Shown here: piece after piece, positions 28,801-39,386 of the stretch | Layout: every line of letters begins with the position of its first letter | Numbering within the stretch: position 1 is the stretch's first letter | Origin: Parapristionchus giblindavisi | Lineage: Eukaryota; Nematoda; Chromadorea; Rhabditida; Diplogasteridae | NCBI GenBank assembly: GCA_943737045.1 | Contig: CALSFV010000237.1 | Coordinates: 310,001-374,000, forward strand | Direction: 5' to 3' | Length of the DNA stretch: 64,000 bases | Notes under the pieces: model-generated | The model's database searches: none | What the model was told of the DNA's origin: nothing | Seen by the model: only the letters and a program-made list of their open reading frames with translations | Made by a program: the position numbers and the translations under genes

Positions 28801-31800
28801 AAAAATTCTGAGTATTTTGCACGTTCCCATGTTGAACAACGGCCACTTCAGCCGAATTAACAAAATTGAATTATGCTTTTTTGGCAATAAAGAATTCGTG
28901 TCAAGTTAATATATTATCGAATCTTATCGTAGCATATACCACGTGAAAGAGCAAAAAATTCTGAATAATCTACACTTAAGTTCATGTCAAACTGTAATGC
29001 TGTGTTGATTCCACAATGCAATAAGTACAAAAGTAGCTTTCACTCTGATAAGACCAAAACAATACCTGAAATGAAAAATTTTCTGCTAAACCCAGCGTGT
29101 CATATACCAAACGAAAGAGCAAAAAATTCTGAGTATTTTGCACGTTCCCATGTTGAACAACGGCCACTTCAGCCGAATTAACAAAATTGAATTATGCTTT
29201 TTTGGCAATAAAGAATTCGTGTCAAGTTAATATATTATCGAATCTTATCGTAGCATATACCACGTGAAAGAGCAAAAAATTCTGAATAATCTACACTTCA
29301 GTTCATGTCAAACTGTAATGCTGTGTTGATTCCACAATGCAATAAGTACAAAAGTAGCTTTCACTCTGATAAGACCAAAACAATACCTGAAATGAAAAAT
29401 TTTCTGCTAAACCCAGCGTGTCATATACCAAACGAAAGAGCAAAAAATTCTGAGTATTTTGCACATTCCCATGTTGAACAACGGCCACTTCAGCCGAATT
29501 CACAAAATTGAATTATGCTTTTTTGGCAATAAAGAATTCGTGTCAAGTTAATATATTATCGAATCTTATCGTAGCATATACCACGTGAAAGAGCAAAAAA
29601 TTCTGAATAATCTACACTTCAGTTCATGTCAAACTGTAATGCTGTGTTGATTCCACAATGCAATAAGTACAAAAGTAGCATTCACTCTGATAAGACCAAA
29701 ACAATACCTGAAATGAAAAATTTTCTGCTAAACCCAGCGTGTCATATACCAAACGAAAGAGCAAAAAATTCTGAGGATTTTGCACGTTCCCATGTTGAAC
29801 AACGGCCACTTCAGCCGAATTAACAAAATTGAATTATGCTTTTTTGGTAATAAAGAATTCGTGTCAAGTTAATATATTATCGAATCTTATCGTAGCATAT
29901 ACCACGTGAAAGAGCAAAAAATTCTGAATAATCTACACTTAAGTTCATGTCAAACTGTAATGCTGTGTTGATTCCACAATGCAATAAGTACAAAAGTAGC
30001 TTTCACTCTGATAAGACCAAAACAATACCTGAAATGAAAAATTTTCTGCTAAACCCAGCGTGTCATATACCAAACGAAAGCGCAAAAAATTCTGAGTATT
30101 TTGCACGTTCCCATGTTGAACAACGGCCACTTCAGCCGCATTAACAAAATTGAATTAAGCTTTTTTGGCAATAAAGAATTCGTGTCAAGTTAATATATTA
30201 TCGAATCTTATCGTAGCATATACCACGTGAAAGAGCAAAAAATTCTGAATAATCTACACTTAAGTTCATGTCAAACTGTAATGCTGTGTTGATTCCACAA
30301 TGCAATAAGTACAAAAGTAGCTTTCACTCTGATAAGACCAAAACAATACCTGAAATGAAAAATTTTCTGCTAAACCCAGCGTGTCATATACCAAACGAAA
30401 GAGCAAAAAATTCTGAGTATTTTGCACGTTCCCATGTTGAACAACGGCCACTTCAGCCGAATTAACAAAATTGAATTATGCTTTTTTGGCAATAAAGAAT
30501 TCGTGTCAAGTTAATATATTATCGAATCTTATCGTAGCATATACCACGTGAAAGAGCAAAAAATTCTGAATAATCTACACTTAAGTTCATGTTAAACTGT
30601 AATGCTGTGTTGATTCCACAATGCAATAAGTACAAAAGTAGCTTTCACTCTGATAAGACCAAAACAATACCTGAAATGAAAAATTTTCTGCTAAACCCAG
30701 CGTGTCATATACCAAACGAAAGAGCAAAAAATTCTGAGTATTTTGCACGTTCCCATGTTGAACAACGGCCACTTCAGCCGAATTAACAAAATTGAATTAT
30801 GCTTTTTTGGCAATAAAGAATTCGTGTCAAGTTAATATATTATCGAATCTTATCGTAGCATATACCACGTAAAAGAGCAAAAAATTCTGAATAATCTACA
30901 CTTAAGTTCATGTCAAACTGTAATGCTGTGTTGATTCCACAATGCAATAAGTACAAAAGTAGCTTTCACTCTGATAAGACCAAAACAATACCTGAAATGA
31001 AAAATTTTCTGCTAAACCTAGCGTGTCATATACCAAACGAAAGAGCAAAAAATACTGAGTATTTTGCACGTTCCCATGTTGAACAACGGCCACTTCAGCC
31101 GAATTAACAAAATTGAATTATGCTTTTTTGGCAATAAAGAATTCGTGTCAAGTTAATATATTATCGAATCTTATCGTAGCATATACCACGTGAAAGAGCA
31201 AAAAATTCTGAATAATCTACACTTCCATTCATGTCAAACTGTAATGCTGTGTTGATTCCACAATGCAATAAGTACAAAAGTAGCTTTCACTCTGATAAGA
31301 CCAAAACAATACCTGAAATGAAAAATTTTCTGCTAAACCAAGCGTGTCATATACCAAACGAAAGAGCAAAAAATACTGAGTATTTTGCACGTTCCCATGT
31401 TGAACAACGGCCACTTCAGCCGAATTAACAAAATTGAATTATGCTTTTTTGGCAATAAAGAATTCGTGTCAAGTTAATATATTATCGAATCTTATCGTAG
31501 CATATACCACGTGAAAGAGCAAAAAATTCTGAATAATCTACACTTAAGTTCATGTCAAACTGTAATGATGTGTTGATTCCACAATGCAATAAGTACAAAA
31601 GTAGCTTTCACTCTGATAAGACCAAAACAATACCTGAAATGAAAAATTTTCTGCTAAACCCAGCGTGTCATATACCAAACGAAAGAGCAAAAAATTCTGA
31701 GTATTTTGCACGTTCCCATGTTGAACAACGGCCACTTCAGCCGAATTAACAAAATTGAATTATGCTTTTTTGGCAATAAAGAATTCGTGTCAAGTTAATA

Positions 31801-34800
31801 TATTATCGAATCTTATCGTAGCATATACCACGTGAAAGAGCAAAAAATTCTGAATAATCTACACTTAAGTTCATGTCAAACTGTAATGCTGTGTTGATTC
31901 CACAATGCAATAAGTACAAAAGTAGCTTTCACTCTGATAAGACCAAAACAATACCTGAAATGAAAAATTTTCTGCTAAACCCAGCGTGTCATATACCAAA
32001 CGAAAGAGCAAAAAATTCTGAGGATTTTGCACGTTCCCATGTTGAACAACGGCCACTTCAGCCGCATTAACAAAATTGAATTATGCTTTTTTGGCAATAA
32101 AGAATTCGTGTCAAGTTAATATATTATCGAATCTTATCGTAGCATATACCACGTGAAAGAGCAAAAAATTCTGAATAATCTACACTTAAGTTCATGTCAA
32201 ACTGTAATGCTGTGTTGATTCCACAATGCAATAAGTACAAAAGTAGCTTTCACTCTGATAAGACCAAAACAATACCTGAAATGAAAAATTTTCTGCTAAA
32301 CCCAGCGTGTCATATACCAAACGAAAGAGCAAAAAATTCTGAGTATTTTGCACGTTCCCATGTTGAACAACGGCCACTTCAGCCGCATTAACAAAATTGA
32401 ATTATGCTTTTTTGGCAATAAAGAATTCGTGTCAAGTTAATATATTATCGAATCTTATCGTAGCATATACCACGTGAAAGAGCAAAAAATTCTGAATAAT
32501 CTACACTTAAGTTCATGTCAAACTGTAATGCTGTGTTGATTCCACAATGCAATAAGTACAAAAGTAGCTTTCACTCTGATAAGACCAAAACAATACCTGA
32601 AATGAAAAATTTTCTGCTAAACCCAGCGTGTCATATACCAAACGAAAGAGCAAAAAATTCTGAGTATTTTGCACGTTCCCATGTTGAACAACGGCCACTT
32701 CAGCCGAATTAACAAAATTGAATTATGCTTTTTTGGCAATAAAGAATTCGTGTCAAGTTAATATATTATCGAATCTTATCGTAGCATATACCACGTGAAA
32801 GAGCAAAAAATTCTGAATAATCTACACTTAAGTTCATGTCAAACTGTAATGCTGTGTTGATTCCACAATGCAATAAGTACAAAAGTAGCTTTCACTCTGA
32901 TAAGACCAAAACAATACCTGAAATGAAAAATTTTCTGCTAAACCCAGCGTGTCATATACCAAACGAAAGAGCAAAAAATTCTGAGGATTTTGCACGTTCC
33001 CATGTTGAACAACGGCCACTTCAGCCGAATTAACAAAATTGAATTATGCTTTTTTGGCAATAAAGAATTCGTGTCAAGTTAATATATTATCGAATCTTAT
33101 CGTAGCATATACCACGTGAAAGAGCAAAAAATTCTGAATAATCTACACTTAAGTTCATGTCAAACTGTAATGCTGTGTTGATTCCACAATGCAATAAGTA
33201 CAAAAGTAGCTTTCACTCTGATAAGACCAAAACAATACCTGAAATGAAAAATTTTCTGCTAAACCCAGCGTGTCATATACCAAACGAAAGAGCAAAAAAT
33301 TCTGAGTATTTTGCACGTTCCCATGTTGAACAACGGCCACTTCAGCCGCATTAACAAAATTGAATTATGCTTTTTTGGCAATAAAGAATTCGTGTCAAGT
33401 TAATATATTATCGAATCTTATCGTAGCATATACCACGTGAAAGAGCAAAAAATTCTGAATAATCTACACTTAAGTTCATGTCAAACTGTAATGCTGTGTT
33501 GATTCCACAATGCAATAAGTACAAAAGTAGCTTTCACTCTGATAAGACCAAAACAATACCTGAAATGAAAAATTTTCTGCTAAACCCAGCGTGTCATATA
33601 CCAAACGAAAGAGCAAAAAATTCTGAGTATTTTGCACGTTCCCATGTTGAACAACGGCCACTTCAGCCGCATTAACAAAATTGAATTATGCTTTTTTGGC
33701 AATAAAGAATTCGTGTCAAGTTAATATATTATCGAATCTTATCGTAGCATATACCACGTGAAAGAGCAAAAAATTCTGAATAATCTACACTTAAGTTCAT
33801 GTCAAACTGTAATGCTGTGTTGATTCCACAATGCAATAAGTACAAAAGTAGCTTTCACTCTGATAAGACCAAAACAATACCTGAAATGAAAAATTTTCTG
33901 CTAAACCCAGCGTGTCATATACCAAACGAAAGAGCAAAAAATTCTGAGTATTTTGCACGTTCCCATGTTGAACAACGGCCACTTCAGCCGCATTAACAAA
34001 ATTGAATTATGCTTTTTTGGCAATAAAGAATTCGTGTCAAGTTAATATATTATCGAATCTTATCGTAGCATATACCACGTGAAAGAGCAAAAAATTCTGA
34101 ATAATCTACACTTAAGTTCATGTCAAACTGTAATGCTGTGTTGATTCCACAATGCAATAAGTACAAAAGTAGCTTTCACTCTGATAAGACCAAAACAATA
34201 CCTGAAATGAAATATTTTCTGCTAAACCCAGCGTGTCATATACCAAACGAAAGAGCAAAAAATTCTGAGTATTTTGCACGTTCCCATGTTGAACAACGGC
34301 CACTTCAGCCGAATTAACAAAATTGAATTATGCTTTTTTGGCAATAAAGAATTCGTGTCAAGTTAATATATTATCGAATCTTATCGTAGCATATACCACG
34401 TGAAAGAGCAAAAAATTCTGAATAATCTACACTTAAGTTCATGTCAAACTGTAATGCTGTGTTGATTCCACAATGCAATAAGTACAAAAGTAGCTTTCAC
34501 TCTGATAAGACCAAAACAATACCTGAAATGAAAAATTTTCTGCTAAACCCAGCGTGTCATATACCAAACGAAAGAGCAAAAAATTCTGAGGATTTTGCAC
34601 GTTCCCATGTTGAACAACGGCCACTTCAGCCGAATTAACAAAATTGAATTATGCTTTTTTGGCAATAAAGAATTCGTGTCAAGTTAATATATTATCGAAT
34701 CTTATCGTAGCATATACCACGTGAAAGAGCAAAAAATTCTGAATAATCTACACTTAAGTTCATGTCAAACTGTAATGCTGTGTTGATTCCACAATGCAAT

Positions 34801-35147
34801 AAGTACAAAAGTAGCTTTCACTCTGATAAGACCAAAACAATACCTGAAATGAAAAATTTTCTGCTAAACCCAGCGTGTCATATACCAAACGAAAGAGCAA
34901 AAAATTCTGAGTATTTTGCACGTTCCCATGTTGAACAACGGCCACTTCAGCCGCATTAACAAAATTGAATTATGCTTTTTTGGCAATAAAGAATTCGTGT
35001 CAAGTTAATATATTATCGAATCTTATCGTAGCATATACCACGTGAAAGAGCAAAAAATTCTGAATAATCTACACTTAAGTTCATGTCAAACTGTAATGCT
35101 GTGTTGATTCCACAATGCAATAAGTACAAAAGTAGCTTTCACTCTGA

Positions 35148-35165
35148 TAATAATAATAATAATAA
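35148..35165 (+). repeat. (TAA)6 tail of the non-LTR element
   Basis: Six TAA units mark the 3' end of the minus-strand element. The first unit overlaps the satellite's own GATAA, so the exact junction is ambiguous by about three bases. This shared TAA could be the short pairing between target DNA and element RNA at first-strand priming. Confidence 0.85.
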
Positions 35166-35936
35166 TATATTTATTTCCTTATGCGTTACATTAAAACAGA
35201 TGAAAGAAATTTGATAGATGGAGAATAAATAAATTAATAAGGGAATGCTTATAGCTGCAATAACTAGATCACAGCATTGGGGGTTGGGAGGGGGTATGGA
35301 AATTTTATTGGGTTTTAAAGGGGGAAACTCAACCATGACACCATGATCCCTCTCTTTGACGATTAGTCGGTGCAATATGGTACAAGTGAACAAGTGATTG
35401 CAATGTGGCATAATTAGAGTGTGCGAGGATGCTTGTGCTGCACGGAGGCTTATAACCGGGTGGAGGAGGCTGTGATAAAGATCGTCATTGAGAAAGTCGA
35501 GGACCAAGGGTCGGAAGGGAGTTCATGAAGACAATTACTAAGGTGTAATGGTAGGACCTACTGAGAATGAGATGTGAAAAGAATAAATAAAAAGCAACGA
35601 AATAAGATAACTAATAACTAGCGAAGAGTGGGGCGTAGAGAGATAGGGAGAGAGTACAAAGAGGGAGAGATGAGAAGAAGAGAAGAGAAAAGTGCAAAAA
35701 ATAAACAAAAAAGGATCTCTCACAAGTTTTTTTTTAATTCATGTTTTATATATAAAGGCTTACAAAAATAATGTTAAAAGTGCACTCTCGCTTGAGCTGA
35801 AAAACTGTGATGCTGTAGGTCTCGTGTATCGTGTCTTGTTGTCTTTGGTCTTAATGGTCTTGAGGCAGATTTAAAGTGTAGTCGTGATAACTGAAAAACT
35901 GAAGAGATTAGCAAAGTCTTATAGAAATATATTTAT
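35166..35936 (-). other. 3' untranslated region of the non-LTR element
   Basis: About 770 bp lie between the RT stop and the (TAA)6 tail. They include a purine-rich stretch on the plus strand (about 35560-35700, rich in GAGAGA and AGAAGAG) and no convincing coding sequence. Short open frames here, such as 35139-35507 on the minus strand, run into the tail and look like chance. Confidence 0.7.
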
Positions 35937-37754
35937 TTAAAATGATTCACGAATTTGTCTACTGAATGATAATGAGCTGTTGTTTGAAACCAAACTATTC
36001 TCGAGTGAGTTCCATTTGTTTACTACTCTATTAGTCAAAAAGTTTGAAAAGCGATTTGAGTGGCAACTATGAGGATTGAGTTTTAAATTGTGGCCTCGTG
36101 AAATATTGATTGTATTTGAAATGAGAAAAAGAGAACGGGGATTTAAGTCGATGTGACCGTGCAATATCTTGTGTGTAGTGATGAGGTCATTTTGCTGTCG
36201 TCTCGTCTCGAGAGATGGTACTTTGAGGTACTGTAGTCGATCGGAATACTGTAGGTAGTTTATTCTGCATTGATTGAATACGATGCGAGTGTATCTGCGA
36301 AGAATGTTTTCAATACGTGCTATAAGATTGTTAGTGTAAGGGCACCAAAGTTCATTACAATACTCAAGCACTGGACGGACATACACGTTAAATAGACGAA
36401 CGTATAAAGACGGACTTCGCGATTTGAAGGATCTATGGATATATGCACATCTTGAGGATGCTTTGTTTACAATGTTATCAATGTGACATTCAAAACTGAG
36501 CTTGTTATCATAGGTTACTCCGAGGTCTTTCACACTTTCGACCACAGGCAACATGCACGAATCAATGTTGAAAGGACAGTTTGGATGTCCAGTACCGATT
36601 TGCATAACAACGGTTTTAGATGAGGACAGAGTTAGTCCCCATTTTAGAGACCATTCAAAAATGCGATCGAGAGCTGATTGTAAAAGGACTGGGTTATTGA
36701 TAGTGTATACCTTGATATCATCGGCGTAGATGGAAGAATATACATCTGTAGGCAGAATAGAGGGGATGTCATCAATGTAAAGGGAGAATAGTAAGGGTCC
36801 AATGCAAGAACCTTGAGGCACGCCACTGGTAACATCGAATAGATTGGACTTAGCGTCTCCAACAGTAACAGATTGAGTACGTGCATTGAGAAAGGACTTA
36901 AGCCATCGTAATAAACAACCACTGATGCCGTACTTCTCACATTTGAAGAGTAAAAGATTAATAGGTATACTATCGAAGGCTCGTGAGAAATCAATAAAAG
37001 CACATGAAATGTTCTTTTTCTTATCCAGGCATTCATTCCAATGTGAAAAAGTTGAGAGGAGGCAAGAGGTAGTAGAACGTTTGTTGCGGAAACCATGCTG
37101 TTGATCACACAGTAGATTATTTGCGCCTAAGAAAGAAGTTATATCTTTACATATTAGTCTTTCCATAATTTTGGATAAAGAGCACGTAAGAGAAATGGGA
37201 CGGTAGTTAGATGCATCGTGTTTTGCGCCCTTCCTTTTGTAGATCGGTTTGACTATTGCCGTAAGCCATATGCTAGGTGTTTGTGATAGGAGCAAGAAAC
37301 GATGAAATAGTATAGAGAGTGGAAAGCTAATTTGATCTACGGTGTTTTTAAGGAAGGCGTATGAAATGCCGTCAGGCGATGTAGAGTTTTTATTGGGCAG
37401 TTTTCGAATAACATTTGAGATACGAGAGGATGTAAAATCGATAAAATCGATTTTTCTTTGTGTGCGCATAGGATAGCTATCAGGTGCTGAGAATACTGCG
37501 TTATTGAATGCGCTCATGAAACTAGATGCTAGCGCCTCAGCTTTTTTATGATCATCAATAAGTGTGGTGCCATTGGAATCAATAATTGTGTTTATAGTGT
37601 TTGATGAATCTTTTATGCGATTTCCAGCATATCTATAAAACAGTTTGGTGTTGGACTTTCTACTTAGTCGACGTTCAAATGAACGGCGTGAGCCATTCAT
37701 GGATGCTAGCAAACGTTTGCTAATTCGTTTAAATGGATTGAGGCCTATACGCAT
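35937..37754 (-). CDS. Reverse transcriptase part of non-LTR ORF2
   Basis: This 605-residue frame is the RT half of a CR1-type ORF2, which copies element RNA into DNA at a nicked target. The motifs appear in the expected order: NYRPISL (about residues 183-189), HGFRNKRST (220-228), motif A AFIDFSRAFDSI with its catalytic Asp (252-263), motif B SGVPQGSCIGPLLFSLYID (310-328), and motif C YADD (343-346). The C-terminal third, including RGHNLKL and RVVNKWNSL near the end, matches the conserved tail of CR1/Jockey proteins. The frame is open upstream of the ATG to 37856, including VPTRKIFP, which normally lies in the endonuclease-RT linker. The ATG is therefore an internal methionine and the true ORF began in the endonuclease. 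No stop or frameshift lies within the RT. It ends 771 bp before the (TAA)6 tail. Confidence 0.93.
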   Translation of the reverse strand: MRIGLNPFKRISKRLLASMNGSRRSFERRLSRKSNTKLFYRYAGNRIKDSSNTINTIIDSNGTTLIDDHKKAEALASSFMSAFNNAVFSAPDSYPMRTQRKIDFIDFTSSRISNVIRKLPNKNSTSPDGISYAFLKNTVDQISFPLSILFHRFLLLSQTPSIWLTAIVKPIYKRKGAKHDASNYRPISLTCSLSKIMERLICKDITSFLGANNLLCDQQHGFRNKRSTTSCLLSTFSHWNECLDKKKNISCAFIDFSRAFDSIPINLLLFKCEKYGISGCLLRWLKSFLNARTQSVTVGDAKSNLFDVTSGVPQGSCIGPLLFSLYIDDIPSILPTDVYSSIYADDIKVYTINNPVLLQSALDRIFEWSLKWGLTLSSSKTVVMQIGTGHPNCPFNIDSCMLPVVESVKDLGVTYDNKLSFECHIDNIVNKASSRCAYIHRSFKSRSPSLYVRLFNVYVRPVLEYCNELWCPYTNNLIARIENILRRYTRIVFNQCRINYLQYSDRLQYLKVPSLETRRQQNDLITTHKILHGHIDLNPRSLFLISNTINISRGHNLKLNPHSCHSNRFSNFLTNRVVNKWNSLENSLVSNNSSLSFSRQIRESF

Positions 37755-37791
37755 GCGATTACGGTATAGTCTTCTGCAGCGGCGAAGGAGA

Positions 37792-38745
37792 TTAAAGGAG
37801 GTTGGAGATAGATGTGAGTGATGTGGGAATATTTTGCGAGTAGGAACAGTGTCTAATTATTGATGTAATTCTATCTGTGAAGAGAGTGTAAAGTGTGTCT
37901 GCATCTTGATTACAACTATCAAATAATGCAAGCCAATCAATACTAATAATAGTGGACTGAACAGAGGTCCAGTCAGTGCGAGCGTGATCAGGGATAATGA
38001 GAGGGCGTGGTTTTGGTTTACGCGCATTTATACTGTATGTGACTAGAGAATGGTCTAGTTTGGGGAGTGGGGGTACGACTCTACAAGAGGATATGATAGA
38101 TGGATGAGTGGTAAGAACAAGATCAAGAATGTTATCACCTCTGGTTGGAGATACAACCGTTTGTGTGAGAGAAAGTGATCTAACGAAGGAGAGAAGGATA
38201 GATGAGTGGTGATTTGTTGGCGAACGGCAGTGCATGGAGGACCAATTTATTTCAGGGCAGTTAAAATCTCCCATAATAATTGCAGGATTGTTGGATAGAC
38301 AAATGGTATCATAAAGATGAGAGAGGCAATTAGAAAAATCAATAGAGTTGCAACTAGGGCTACGATATATTACAAACGCTTGGACTACAAGAGTTTGCGA
38401 CAGATGTATGAGAGCTCCTACAGATTGGCAGTAAGGTGAATACGATTTTGAGAATAGACATATAGATGGAAATGACGATAGACAGAGGAGAGCTACACCA
38501 CCGCCATTGGTATCACGATCAGAGCGGAAGACAGTATAGCGACCCATTGAGAGCATTGAATCGGAAATTGTGTTTTGACTTGCCCAGGTTTCAGTTATAG
38601 CAAGTATGGAGTAATTGAATGTGGAAGAGAAATCATCTATATAATGTAGTTTGTAGCCAACAGATCGAGAGTTCAGCAGACAGCAAGACAGAGTATTGAT
38701 AGGAATCGGCGAGATACAAGAAGATTGTGATAGAGATCTGGACAA
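37792..38745 (-). CDS. Apurinic-type endonuclease part of non-LTR ORF2
   Basis: About 317 residues form an exonuclease-endonuclease-phosphatase fold of the kind that nicks target DNA in non-LTR retrotransposition. Visible motifs are LNSRS with the metal-site Asn (about residue 25), TETW with the catalytic Glu (52), GGGVALL (81-87), YRSP (127-130), GDFN (159-162), DNILDLVLT (204-212) and LDHSLV with the catalytic Asp-His pair (230-235). All expected catalytic positions are present. The 38745 start is a TTG codon, not ATG. The frame actually continues upstream in phase to the ORF1 stop at 38794, and the first ATG in this frame lies past the catalytic Glu, so the domain has no start codon of its own. 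Downstream the frame hits a stop because of a frameshift near 37846-37856. Confidence 0.9.
   Translation of the reverse strand: MSRSLSQSSCISPIPINTLSCCLLNSRSVGYKLHYIDDFSSTFNYSILAITETWASQNTISDSMLSMGRYTVFRSDRDTNGGGVALLCLSSFPSICLFSKSYSPYCQSVGALIHLSQTLVVQAFVIYRSPSCNSIDFSNCLSHLYDTICLSNNPAIIMGDFNCPEINWSSMHCRSPTNHHSSILLSFVRSLSLTQTVVSPTRGDNILDLVLTTHPSIISSCRVVPPLPKLDHSLVTYSINARKPKPRPLIIPDHARTDWTSVQSTIISIDWLALFDSCNQDADTLYTLFTDRITSIIRHCSYSQNIPTSLTSISNLL
37846..37856 (-). other. Frameshift joining endonuclease and RT frames
   Basis: The endonuclease frame is sensible up to ITSIIRH and then becomes low-similarity sequence ending in a stop at 37792. The RT frame is one base out of phase, closed by a TAA at 37857-37859, and gives the conserved VPTRKIFP linker from about 37850 downward. 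A one-base net change in this short interval explains both observations. It could be an inactivating mutation of this copy or a sequencing error. Confidence 0.8.
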
Positions 38746-38793
38746 GGAGACAATAGGAATGGGGTCACGATCGATCGCCTGTTCGAGAGAGAC

Positions 38794-39386
38794 CTATAGA
38801 TGGGCAGGGGATGACCGAGATGGTGATGAGTCATGTACACTAGTCACTGGGGACAGTGCACTGACTTTGTTGGCGGCTTTGGCCTTTTTTGATTGATCAT
38901 CACCTGTACCATCGGACGATCTCTTTCTCGAAACAGACGAGGGATCACGACTAAGACCACCTCTATCACGACCAAGACCACCCCTACCCTTCGTTCTCCC
39001 ACGACCCCTATTGATTTGAGATTTAGAGCGAGATTGGGCTCGATACGAAGAACGAGGAGTAGATGATGAGTTAGCAGTGAGAGGTGGGAAAGACAGGAAG
39101 TCAAGTAGACTATTAGATGAGATAGGAGCTCCAGAACCCTCTTCCCGTGTATCGGCAGTTCTGTTTTGTAGACTGGCCAATGAACGTTCGGGAAGTGGGC
39201 GGGGCGAAGATAATTTAACTATCTTCAGATCACGGACAACGTACCTGAGCTGGCCTTCATTAGCATTAAGCTGACCAGCCTCTTTCCTCAGACGTCGGTC
39301 CTCTTCCAATTGATCATGAGTGTAGTCTTGTCTGACGTAGCAGTGAACGGATCCAGAATCGAGGCATACGCGACACTTTCGTTTTT
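38794..39386 (-). pseudogene. Truncated ORF1 of the non-LTR element
   Basis: About 197 residues of ORF1 survive, probably the RNA-binding, chaperone-like protein of the element. It begins with a Cys/His-containing segment (CRVCLDSGSVHC), then a charged stretch DYTHDQLEEDRRLRKEAG that could be helical or coiled-coil, a Ser/Pro-rich linker, an Arg-Gly-rich region (GRGRTKGRGGLGRDRGG) and a basic, nuclear-localisation-like cluster (KRSSDGTGDDQSKKAKAA). It ends at a TAG at 38794-38796, in the same frame as the downstream endonuclease. The 5' part is missing at the satellite junction. By chance, antisense satellite supplies an ATG at 39465 and 26 in-frame codons, making an open 223-codon chimera. 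The function is inferred from position and composition, not from a recognised family. Confidence 0.75.

Larger units (their letters stand above)
1..35150. repeat. 321-bp satellite array, block 1 (about 110 monomers)
   Basis: Head-to-tail monomers repeat every 321 bp. Taking the recurring ATGTCAAACTGTAATG as phase zero, starts fall at 89, 410, 732, 1053 and so on to 35083, giving 110 starts. Seven monomers are 322 bp because of one extra A in the CCAAAACG motif (those starting at 410, 3300, 3943, 7475, 8118, 11329 and 15182). Two are 320 bp because of a shortened T run (21603 and 28022). Divergence between monomers is low, only a few differences each. Each monomer carries a CACGTG palindrome, a GAATTC site in AAGAATTCGTG and an AATAAA. 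The array is already under way at base 1, so its left end is outside the window. The right end is cut at monomer phase 67 by the non-LTR element. I do not recognise the family; it is not rDNA, 5S or histone repeat. Confidence 0.98.
35151..39386 (-). mobile_element. CR1/Jockey-type non-LTR retrotransposon, 5'-truncated
   Basis: The element runs right to left. From its 5' side it holds the end of ORF1 (39386-38794), an apurinic-type endonuclease (38793-37792), a reverse transcriptase (37856-35937), a 3' untranslated region (35936-35166) and a (TAA)6 tail on the plus strand at 35148-35165. Endonuclease followed by RT, no RNase H seen, and a microsatellite rather than poly(A) tail fit the CR1/L2/Jockey group; I cannot place the exact clade. 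The 5' end is truncated inside ORF1 because coding sequence abuts satellite directly at 39386/39387. No target-site duplication is visible. Satellite stops at phase 67 and resumes at phase 289, so 221 bp of monomer is missing. One frameshift and one internal stop imply a copy that is probably not autonomous. Confidence 0.93.

Noticed and set aside
1..35150. CRISPR-like array because of regular spacing
   Set aside because: Whole 321-bp units are repeated with no unique spacers, and the context is clearly eukaryotic.
36644..37108. 154-codon minus-strand frame overlapping RT
   Set aside because: A shifted-frame shadow of the RT coding region, which has clear motifs in its own frame.
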